64,000 nucleotides of DNA from Saccharomyces paradoxus (lineage: Eukaryota > Ascomycota > Saccharomycetes > Saccharomycetales > Saccharomycetaceae), in assembly GCF_002079055.1 (NCBI RefSeq), contig NC_047490.1:372001-436000 (forward strand), read 5' to 3'. The notes beneath the pieces were generated by a model, which did no database searches, was not told the origin of the DNA, and saw nothing but the letters and a program-made list of their open reading frames with translations. The position numbers were made by a program, and so were the translations under genes. Of the stretch, positions 11,457-19,908 are shown one piece after another; within the stretch, counting starts at the first letter, position 1; each line of letters begins with the position of its first letter.

Positions 11457-14400
11457 CTAGATGAAAGCTAGCGGAAGAGCGGCTGCAAGCCACATAAATT
11501 TTCCTACTGCTTCAATGTTAGCGCTGCCTTCCATTATTAATGAAATGCTGGCAGATGATGTAGGGGCTCCTGCTGATACGGCCGCAAGGGAATGCTTAGA
11601 TGTAATGAATGCGTTAGTGGTGGTTGTCGTGAAGGACTTCGTAAAATGAATGTCATTAGATTGACTGGAATAATCTTTGGTTGAGGTACCAGAAATACTT
11701 TCTAGAGAAGCAGCTGCAGAGATATTATCTTCAATACTATGATTCATAACGGAAGTAGTTGGTTGAACGCTGCTTATAGTAGACGTTGATGCAAAAGAAG
11801 TTAGAAATGCAGATGGTTTGGTAATGGTAGTGCCTTTAGAACCTGAATCGTTCGAGTTCACACCAGACTGTATGTTAATGTTTGAAGTTACTAATGTTGT
11901 ATGGCGAGTGGAGTCAGTAACTCTACTCGCGATATTTGTGACGCTTGTGTCAGCTGATGTATAAGTTCTGTCTGAAGTGATCAGATGATCTGGGAAAGAT
12001 GAGCCAACTGAAACGATTGTAACGGCTGGAGTAGTTGCGTCTGCAGAAATTGTGCTTGTATAAGATTTAGTAGAGTGGAATACGCCAACGCCAGAAACGG
12101 AGTCTTGGGTCTTAGAATCACTACTGCTAATTGATATAGTGGGCTTGATTACAGTTGTTGTGCTTGATCTAGTTGAGGATGCCGAATCAGCTGGGATTAA
12201 TGCTGTAGTTGAAGAACTGAAAGTGATTGAGGTCCTTTCGTGTGTAGAGAGGCTTGAACTCTCTGACGCAATGGGGATGCCTGTGGCAGCTGAACTAGTC
12301 GAGGTTGTTGGATATATTGGACTATTTGAGGCAGCGAAAGTACTTAGATCAGTTTGAGAATTTAGAATAGATGATGTGCTCAAATCAGCTGAGGCCCTTG
12401 ACAAAACCATACCAGTTAGACTAGATGATACAGTTTGGGCACCTGAACCGGTCGAACCGACTGAAGTGGTTGAGTTGAAAGAAACTGATGCTGAACTGGT
12501 TGGAAATCCCAAAGTGATTGTGTCAGAGGAGCTAGTTTCGGCAACTAAAGTGGAAGTCAAGGCAGTACTAGTTGAATCTGTTGAAATGGTTTGAACAGTG
12601 GAAGAAGTTACATCGCTTGAGCTAGTTGAATCAACTGATGTGGTCACATCACTGGACGATCTTGTACGATACATACCAGCTACACTTGATGAAGCGCGTG
12701 GGCCAACTAATGTAGTGGACTCAGTTGAGGTTGTTGGATCAACTGAAGTGGAAATGGTAACAGAACTAATTGGATCAGCTGATGTGGAAATGATAACAGA
12801 ACTAGTTGGATAAGCTGATGTGGAGTTCACAATAGAACTGGTTGGGACAACTGAAGTGGAAGTTAAGGCAGAACTAGTTGAATCTGTTGAAATGGTTTGA
12901 ACAGTGGAAGTAGTGACATCGCTTGAGCTAACTGGATCAACTGATGTGGAGTTCACAATAGGACCGGTTGGGACAACTGAAGTGGAAGTTAAGGCAGAAC
13001 TAGTTGAATCTGTTGAAATGGTTTGAACAGTGGAAGTAGTGACATCGCTTGAGCTAACTGGATCAACTGATGTGGAGTTCACAATAGGACCGGTTGGGAC
13101 AACTGAAGTGGAAGTTAAGGCAGAACTAGTTGAATCTGTTGAAATGGTTTGAACAGTGGAAGTAGTGACATCGCTTGAGCTAACTGGATCAACTGATGTG
13201 GAGTTCACAATAGGACCGGTTGGGACAACTGAAGTGGAAGTTAAAGCAGAACTAGTTGAATCTGTTGAAATGGTTTGAATAGCGGAAGTAGTTACAGCGC
13301 TTGAGCTGGTAGGGTCAGATGAAGTGGAACTGACGACAGAACTAGCTGGGTCAGTTGAAGTAGCCACAGCGCTTGAACTGGTTGACTCGGTTGAAGTGGC
13401 TACATCAGCTGAAGAAGTTACATCGCTTGAGCTTGTTGGATCAACTGATGTGGTCACGTCACTGGACGATCTTGTACGATACATACCAGCTACGCTTGAT
13501 GAAGCACGTGGGCCGACTGATGTAGTGGACTCAGTTGAGGTTGTTGGGTCAACTGAACTGGAACTGACGACGGAGCTATTTGGCTCAACTGAACTGGAAC
13601 TGACGACGGAACTAGTTGGATCAACTGAACTGGAACTGACGACGGAACTAGTTGGCTCAACTGAACTGGAACTGACGACGGAACTAGTTGGATCAACTGA
13701 ACTGGAACTGACGACGGAACTAGTTGGCTCAACTGAAGTGGTTGTATCACTAGACGATCTTGTACGATACATACCGGCTAAACTTGATGAAGCTTGTGGA
13801 TCAACTGATGTTGTGGTCTCAATTGAGGTTGTAGGGTCTGCGGAAGTAGAAATGATAACAGTACTGGATGAACCAAATGAAGTGTATGGAGTTGCTAACG
13901 TGCTTAAATTAGACGAAACGAATAAACTAGACGAAGTAAAGCTAGTTGAACGGGTCAAAACGCTAGAGCTACTTGAGTCAGTTGAAGTAGTCACAGCGCT
14001 TGAACTGGTAGGGTCAGATGAAGTGGAACTGACGACAGAACTAGCTGGGTCAGTTGAAGTAGCCACAGCGCTTGAACTGGTTGACTCGGTTGAAGTGGCT
14101 ACATTAGCTGAAGAAGTTACATCGCTTGAGCTTGTTGGATCAACTGATGTGGTCACGTCACTGGACGATCTTGTACGATACATACCAGCTACACTTGATG
14201 AAGCACGTGGGCCGACTGATGTAGTGGACTCAGTTGAGGTTGTTGGGTCAACTGAACTGGAACTGACGATGGAGTTAGTTGGATCAACTGAACTGGAACT
14301 GACGACGGAACTAGTTGGATCAACTGAACTGGAACTGCCGATGGAACTAGTTGGATCAACTGAAGTAGTCTGAACAGTCAAAGTAGTTGCACCGTTTGAA

Positions 14401-16466
14401 GTAGTTGAGTCAGCTGAAGTTGTTTGAACAGTTGGAATAGAACTGACAACAGCACTAGCAAGGTCAGTTGAGGTATTCACATCGCTTGAACTGGTTGGGT
14501 CAGATGAAGTAGTTTGAGCAGTCGAAGTAGTCACAGCGCTTGAACTGGTTGGCTCGGTTGAAGTGGCTACATCAGCTGAAGAAGTTACATCGCTTGAGCT
14601 TGTTGGATCAACTGATGTGGTCACGTCACTGGACGATCTTGTACGATACATACCAGCTACACTTGATGAAGCACGTGGGCCGACTGATGTAGTGGACTCA
14701 GTTGAGGTTGTTGGGTCAACTGAACTGGAACTGACGATGGAGTTAGTTGGATCAACTGAACTGGAACTGACGATGGAGTTAGTTGGATCAACTGAACTGG
14801 AACTGACGACGGAACTAGTTGGATCAACTGAACTGTAACTGACGACGGAACTAGTTGGATCAACTGAAGTGGAACTGACGACGGAACTAGTTGGATCAAC
14901 TGAACTGGAACTGCCGACGGAACTAGTTGGATCAACTGAAGTAGTCTGAACAGTCAAAGTAGTTGCACCGTTTGAAGTAGTTGAGTCAGCTGAAGTTGTT
15001 TGAACAGTTGGAATAGAACTGACAACAGCACTAGCAGGGTCAGTTGAGGTATTCACATCGCTTGAACTGGTTGGGTCAGATGAAGTAGTTTGAACAGTCG
15101 AAGTAGTCACAGCGCTTGAACTGGTTGACTCGGTTGAAGTGGCTACATCAGCTGAAGAAGTTACATCGCTTGAGCTTGTTGGATCAACTGATGTGGTCAC
15201 GTCACTGGACGATCTTGTACGATACATACCAGCTACGCTTGATGAAGCACGTGGGCCGACTGATGTAGTGGACTCAGTTGAGGTTGTTGGGTCAACTGAA
15301 CTGGAACTGACGACGGAGTTAGTTGGATCAACTGAAGTGGAACTGACGACGGAGCTAGTTGGATCAACTGAAGTTGAACTGACGATGGAGCTAGTTGGAT
15401 CAACTGAAGTTGAACTGACGATGGAGCTAGTTGGCTCAACTGAAGTTGAACTGACGATGGAGCTAGTTGGCTCGGTTGAAGTAGTTGAGTCGCTTGCGCT
15501 ACTTGGATAAACTGGAGTGGAACTTATGATAGAGCTACTGGGAGCTGTTGATGTGGTTACATCATTAGACGTTCTTGAACGATACATATCGGCTACACTT
15601 GATGAAGTATGCAGATCAACGGAAGTAGTAACGTCAATGGGAGTAGTTGAAGCTGAGCTGGTTCTGTCAGTGCTCCAGCTGTCACTCTGCTGGATAATTC
15701 CGCTAGAAGAATGGGAGCTTGAAGTAAATGTGTCTGTAAAGCCGTTCGTAAAGGAGGTACTTGAAGAGCTGCTTGTAGTGGACGAAGTAGTAGTGGAAAT
15801 TTTCGTAGTGGACGAAGATGAAGCCTTCGTACAGGTGCCATCGCTGTTTCCCTTACACTGGTAAGTCCAATAAAACCCTGGGAAATCCGTTTGCGAGTGC
15901 CCTTGGTTGTCATAGTTGTTGCAACCTGTCGATAAATCGAAAGTGGTGGTACCCCATTGCCAAGTTTGCCAGTACTGACTAGCATCACCTTGAAGATATT
16001 CAAACTGGATTTGGAAATTTGGCATCCAAACAGTGCATCCGTCTGAAGAGGGGCTAGCATAAACCTGAAAAGTTGAGGTAAAATCTGTTGGATCGCTGAT
16101 TAAGTATGTGTTTTCATTTTTCCCATAAAGTTGTACCGTGCTTGAGGGACCGTTTACGCCAATAATCTTCAGAGACCATAAATATTTCAGAGGAATATCT
16201 TTTACGGCTTTGACATGAATAGTGATCTGGTATGTGTTGTCTTTGACCCAAGATACAGAAGTCACGTCCATATCATAATGTAGAATATTTTGTTGGCTCA
16301 TGTGCCAGTTAAAGTCCAAATTTGGACAACCATTGATAGCAACGCTTTCGTCTCTTTTGATAAGGCCAGAGGAGGGGTTTACTTTGTCGCCAGCTGTATT
16401 AGCTGCCACCGACTTTGCGATTAAGGTCACAAATAGTAGGTAAAATGATATTAATAGTTGTTTCAT
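11457..16466 (-). CDS. IMI1: Full-length Flo11-domain GPI-type surface protein (BSC1-YDL038C-PRM7 fused, IMI1 type)
   Basis: One uninterrupted frame of 1669 residues. It has a signal peptide (about 1-21), a Flo11-type adhesin domain (about 47-212, with conserved Trp and Cys residues such as CPNLDFNWHM, CTVWMPNFQIQFEY and FPGFYWTYQC), then some 1400 residues of Ser/Thr/Val/Asp repeats. It ends in a short hydrophobic tail (FMWLAAALPLAFI) after small residues (EGSAN), as for a GPI signal. In the S. cerevisiae reference strain the same locus is divided into BSC1, YDL038C and PRM7 by stop codons; some strains such as W303 have a continuous gene named IMI1. The domain layout is that of a cell-wall mannoprotein or adhesin. 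Function of the long form is uncertain. The gene is preceded by 1.8 kb without genes. Confidence 0.88.
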   Translation of the reverse strand: MKQLLISFYLLFVTLIAKSVAANTAGDKVNPSSGLIKRDESVAINGCPNLDFNWHMSQQNILHYDMDVTSVSWVKDNTYQITIHVKAVKDIPLKYLWSLKIIGVNGPSSTVQLYGKNENTYLISDPTDFTSTFQVYASPSSDGCTVWMPNFQIQFEYLQGDASQYWQTWQWGTTTFDLSTGCNNYDNQGHSQTDFPGFYWTYQCKGNSDGTCTKASSSSTTKISTTTSSTTSSSSSTSFTNGFTDTFTSSSHSSSGIIQQSDSWSTDRTSSASTTPIDVTTSVDLHTSSSVADMYRSRTSNDVTTSTAPSSSIISSTPVYPSSASDSTTSTEPTSSIVSSTSVEPTSSIVSSTSVDPTSSIVSSTSVDPTSSVVSSTSVDPTNSVVSSSSVDPTTSTESTTSVGPRASSSVAGMYRTRSSSDVTTSVDPTSSSDVTSSADVATSTESTSSSAVTTSTVQTTSSDPTSSSDVNTSTDPASAVVSSIPTVQTTSADSTTSNGATTLTVQTTSVDPTSSVGSSSSVDPTSSVVSSTSVDPTSSVVSYSSVDPTSSVVSSSSVDPTNSIVSSSSVDPTNSIVSSSSVDPTTSTESTTSVGPRASSSVAGMYRTRSSSDVTTSVDPTSSSDVTSSADVATSTEPTSSSAVTTSTAQTTSSDPTSSSDVNTSTDLASAVVSSIPTVQTTSADSTTSNGATTLTVQTTSVDPTSSIGSSSSVDPTSSVVSSSSVDPTNSIVSSSSVDPTTSTESTTSVGPRASSSVAGMYRTRSSSDVTTSVDPTSSSDVTSSANVATSTESTSSSAVATSTDPASSVVSSTSSDPTSSSAVTTSTDSSSSSVLTRSTSFTSSSLFVSSNLSTLATPYTSFGSSSTVIISTSADPTTSIETTTSVDPQASSSLAGMYRTRSSSDTTTSVEPTSSVVSSSSVDPTSSVVSSSSVEPTSSVVSSSSVDPTSSVVSSSSVEPNSSVVSSSSVDPTTSTESTTSVGPRASSSVAGMYRTRSSSDVTTSVDPTSSSDVTSSADVATSTESTSSSAVATSTDPASSVVSSTSSDPTSSSAVTTSAIQTISTDSTSSALTSTSVVPTGPIVNSTSVDPVSSSDVTTSTVQTISTDSTSSALTSTSVVPTGPIVNSTSVDPVSSSDVTTSTVQTISTDSTSSALTSTSVVPTGPIVNSTSVDPVSSSDVTTSTVQTISTDSTSSALTSTSVVPTSSIVNSTSAYPTSSVIISTSADPISSVTISTSVDPTTSTESTTLVGPRASSSVAGMYRTRSSSDVTTSVDSTSSSDVTSSTVQTISTDSTSTALTSTLVAETSSSDTITLGFPTSSASVSFNSTTSVGSTGSGAQTVSSSLTGMVLSRASADLSTSSILNSQTDLSTFAASNSPIYPTTSTSSAATGIPIASESSSLSTHERTSITFSSSTTALIPADSASSTRSSTTTVIKPTISISSSDSKTQDSVSGVGVFHSTKSYTSTISADATTPAVTIVSVGSSFPDHLITSDRTYTSADTSVTNIASRVTDSTRHTTLVTSNINIQSGVNSNDSGSKGTTITKPSAFLTSFASTSTISSVQPTTSVMNHSIEDNISAAASLESISGTSTKDYSSQSNDIHFTKSFTTTTTNAFITSKHSLAAVSAGAPTSSASISLIMEGSANIEAVGKFMWLAAALPLAFI
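12841..13310 (-). repeat. Four tandem 126-bp repeats within the adhesin gene
   Basis: The marker GTTGGGACAA recurs at 12841, 12967, 13093 and 13219, exactly 126 bases apart. Each unit codes 42 residues containing VQTISTDSTSSALTS and VNSTSVDP. Copies are almost identical, which indicates recent unequal exchange or strand slippage. The unit length is a multiple of three, so copy-number change keeps the frame. Confidence 0.9.
13549..15480 (-). repeat. 36-bp minisatellite arrays and a ~576-bp duplication in the adhesin gene
   Basis: Arrays of a 36-base unit, coding variants of the 12-residue SSVDPTSSVVSS, occur at about 13549-13740, 14247-14360, 14710-14935 and 15290-15480. On a larger scale, sequence starting at 14362 recurs from 14938, and the MYRTR-coding motif at 14638 recurs at 15214, both 576 bases apart, so a block of about 192 codons has been duplicated with few changes. 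All unit sizes are multiples of three. Confidence 0.85.
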
Positions 16467-18243
16467 GAGTGATGTCGATACCGATTTTACACAAATACAG
16501 TAATAAAAGGAAAATTGCCAAGACCATCACGAAGTTGGACGAAGCAATTTGCATCTCTTAAATATGAAATATTAAACGATCATGAATATGCAGCGAAGGC
16601 TAGAATTAATGTGAAAAAATTTTCTTTCAAGGAATATTGATGATTCTGTGAGCATAGAATCAAGGTTTAGCGGTTTCTACTAAGCTTCTTTTTTGCCAAT
16701 GGCGAATAGAATACACCATGTAAATGCTGATCCGATCTTCCCTGTCAGTTTTATCGTCATGTGCGCGCGTGTAGGCACGAAAAAAAGAAAAGACCGCTAT
16801 TTCTCCATTCTAAATGACAAGAGAAGAAGATAAGGTTTGGCAGCGCCCTGAAAACGCCTCAGGAACCAAAAAAACATAAGAAAAGTTTGTTTTTTTCTTT
16901 TTAAGGCGATTTTTCAAAATATTTGTTATCAAAATAGAGAGGAGACCTACACAATCTATTAGCCACAGCCAGAGAAGAGTTACCAAATAATGGCAAAAGT
17001 CCTTCGAACATCTTAAAATCACTCTCAAATATGGCTCGACAGTCTAACTTTTCTACTTCATGCAGTAACAGACATTCTACAATAAGTGTGTCTTCGTGGT
17101 AAAATGAAGGCGGACTTCAATAACTCTGTAACGGAGTGTTCTCTGCTAAAGGAGCAACGAACATTTCGGAATAGTATAGGAACAGCTGTAAAAGGGAATT
17201 CCTCACTCTCCTGGACCAAGGCTAACTACAGAAGCCTGTGATCTTCTTCAATTTTAACGGAATAATGCATCAAAGAAATAGTGATTATGTAAGCCGTCGA
17301 CAAGCGATATAATTTTTATCCTTAATTGGAATGCCCCGTTGAGAAAGAAGAAAAAAGGAAAAGAAGAAGGAAGTACGAAAACGCTCTTTGTTGGGCAGTA
17401 AACGGGGCGCGGCAGGTCTTAATTCAGAGTTAAAATTTAAAATTTGACGTAAGCAAAGCTTAAAATTTTTTTTGCAGTCCTTTTTTCCTACCGCTTTTCG
17501 TTAGAAAGCGGGAGCGCACCGCCACAAAATTTCCTAAAGAAGATCTGTCAATCATTAAGTTTTGCTTTGTCGGCCTTTAGGCTATGCTTTCAGGCAAAAA
17601 TTAAGATTTCTTCGTAGAGATCGGAGCGATGCGCCCAGTAAGTAAACTGCTGTAAAAAATTTTCTTCGATCAGGTGGCGTATGAAGGAGGAGATCGGTAA
17701 AAGAAGAAAAAATAAACAAGAAATTACATCAGTCACCTGGGTGCTGCCGCGTGTCTCAGTAGATGGTGAAATAAAAGATTTCCTATCTTAGTAATCGTTG
17801 ATATCAGCGGCTTGCACCTCAGTTGCGTCCAAGCTTTAACATACTTTTTACTTTTACTTTTTGCTAAATGAAAAAAAAAAAAAAAGAAAAAGAAACGTGG
17901 GTTTAGAGAGCAGAAAGCTCCGAAAATCCATTTTCGTAACTGAAAATTTATGGTTAACACTTTTAAGACTTCGTTCCCTTTTGTTAGGTAAAATTTTAGG
18001 TTGCCAAAAGAGCACTACTCACAACACCAGGAGTGGGGAAAAAGAGAAAAGAAAAAAGAAAAAAAAGAGAAGTGGCATTGGTCATTCTTTACATTTCATT
18101 GGCTTCTTTCCGTTAAATTTTTATTTATTTTTATAAATTAAGGTTAAGATTGTAGCGTGATGTTGTATGTCACTGTCACTTTCGATCGGATGATACTTGA
18201 CTAGTTCTATGTATTATTCTCTGAGAAGTTAAGTCAGAAACCG
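16467..18243. other. 1.8-kb region upstream of the adhesin gene
   Basis: No convincing gene on either strand. It lies between the adhesin start and the PUS9 stop codon. It has several long A or T tracts (A15 at 17871-17885; T-rich stretches near 16880 and 17465-17480) and GC-richer islands near 17400-17520. I searched by eye for the pheromone element TGAAACA and found none here. The size resembles the unusually long FLO11 promoter, so it may hold distal regulatory sites or non-coding transcripts; that is inference. Confidence 0.5.
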
Positions 18244-19632
18244 CTATCTTGCTAGAGCCCATTCTGGATACTCTGTTTTGTAGCACCACTTTTTTTTTCC
18301 GGTTTCTTCGTCAGTCTTGGTGGATTCGTACAGATATGCGTGTAACCAGAGATCAAGGTCATTAGGGCCAGGATCACTATACAAATCAGATTCACAAACA
18401 GAACATTTTTCTTGCTTTAATACCTCACCGTACCCGACACCATCATAGAACCAACTTTTTGCAGGCTTGCTTTTCCCTATTTCATCCAATTTAGCCATAA
18501 CTGTATCGAAGTCAACCTGTCCACCTTTTCCTAGATTGCTACCCCATACTTCGTCGTTCGAATAAATAGGATCATTAGCAATCGGGTGGCCTAAGTATTG
18601 TAAATGTACCCTAATTTGGTGTGATCGCCCGGTAAGCGGTTTGCACTTTACAACGCTAGTTTTTCCATCGTAGCTGATTCTGTTGAAAACAGTTTTTGCA
18701 TGCTTGGCACCTTCCTCCTCCATTTGGCACACTGCATTAAGAGCAAGCCTTGGTTCGACCAGTTTTAAAGGCTTTTCAACAATTATCTCCATTTCTGGAA
18801 ATTCTCCAACCACCCTGGCCACGTATTCTTTAGTAACTTCTCGAGTTTTTAGTTGATCACCGATATCATCAGCTCCCTTCGGGGTTTTTGCCAAAAACAT
18901 TAATCCGCTTGTGAGCCTATCTAATCTATTACATGGATTTACGACAATCCCTAGATTATTTTGTAGCATCTTCGTAATCGTATTAAACCGATATCGGCCA
19001 GTTGGGTGAACAGGTATACCACTTGGTTTATCAATAACCATTATGTTATCATCTTCAAAAATAACCTTTATGGGCCTAGAAGTAACTGGAGGCTCATGTC
19101 TATGCACTTGATGCGTTATCAGATCACCATTGTGAATTACAGAAGATAGGTCCGCAGCCTTATCGTTTAAGCAAACTTCCCCGTTGGCAATTGTTCTTTT
19201 ATAGTATTCAGGTTCACGATCTCGAAATTCAGACGTGAAGACATCGACCAATTTTTTATCTCTCCAACGCTCTTTGCAAAAGGTCCTGTAGATAAAATGG
19301 TAGGGCTTGATTTTCCTTAGGGGCCCATCGATGACGGCTTTATACTCCGGATCTAGTTGTCTATGTTTCTCCTTCTTACTCCCTGTCGTTCTTGATTGGA
19401 AAGTGGATCCGCCGATCAGACTTGGCAGCTTTTTTGGTTGAGTTCGTTTTATTTTTTTTCTTTTTTGAATTTCCTTCTCTCTTTCAACCTCATTTTGTAA
19501 ATGTTCATCAAATTCATTTGACGTTGCATTACCTGCAGAAGAAAGACCTGCGGATAACGCGTTTCTTTTGACATGCCGAGTCATGATTATTGGCACTGTA
19601 AAGAACTTTCTTAAACTATTATTTCTTTGCAT
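18244..19632 (-). CDS. PUS9: PUS9, mitochondrial tRNA pseudouridine-32 synthase
   Basis: 462 residues, equal to the yeast protein. It is an RluA-family pseudouridine synthase: motif [10 protein letters not shown] places the catalytic Asp at residue 238, and the later blocks [21 protein letters not shown] and the early [14 protein letters not shown] are family hallmarks. The N-terminal 20 residues ([20 protein letters not shown]) are basic and hydroxylated like a matrix targeting signal. Pus9 makes pseudouridine-32 in mitochondrial tRNAs; its cytosolic counterpart is Rib2/Pus8. Promoter region is 19633-19908. Confidence 0.94.
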   Translation of the reverse strand: MQRNNSLRKFFTVPIIMTRHVKRNALSAGLSSAGNATSNEFDEHLQNEVEREKEIQKRKKIKRTQPKKLPSLIGGSTFQSRTTGSKKEKHRQLDPEYKAVIDGPLRKIKPYHFIYRTFCKERWRDKKLVDVFTSEFRDREPEYYKRTIANGEVCLNDKAADLSSVIHNGDLITHQVHRHEPPVTSRPIKVIFEDDNIMVIDKPSGIPVHPTGRYRFNTITKMLQNNLGIVVNPCNRLDRLTSGLMFLAKTPKGADDIGDQLKTREVTKEYVARVVGEFPEMEIIVEKPLKLVEPRLALNAVCQMEEEGAKHAKTVFNRISYDGKTSVVKCKPLTGRSHQIRVHLQYLGHPIANDPIYSNDEVWGSNLGKGGQVDFDTVMAKLDEIGKSKPAKSWFYDGVGYGEVLKQEKCSVCESDLYSDPGPNDLDLWLHAYLYESTKTDEETGKKKWCYKTEYPEWALAR

Positions 19633-19908
19633 AAGTTTCCTATTCTATTATACGAGCATTCATTCATTTTTATCCTATTCTTGAACTTTTTTCTTGCTTC
19701 GGCCGTTAAATTCTTCTGTTCTTAAGTGCTTTGCTGTTTGTTAGATCGAAAAAATCTGATTCACAGAGAAATCACGTTGCTTCAACGAATAAATTCTATA
19801 ATGCATATATTACCTAACATATATAAGGGAAACGGCGCCATTCATGTTGGCTTTTAATTGCATATTACGTCTCCTTCTTTCCAGCTCCAAGGATTGCGAT
19901 ACGAAAAA

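Noticed and set aside
13324-14373. A 349-codon open frame on the plus strand opposite the adhesin gene, rich in Glu, Leu, Val and Thr
   Set aside because: It is a shadow of the in-frame repeats: with repeat units in multiples of three, all frames stay open together. The minus-strand gene has signal peptide, Flo11 domain and GPI tail; the antisense product has none.
16459-16465. TGAAACA (pheromone response element) on the minus strand at the adhesin start codon
   Set aside because: It is formed by the first codons ATG AAA CA and is single; pheromone-responsive promoters have upstream, usually paired, elements.
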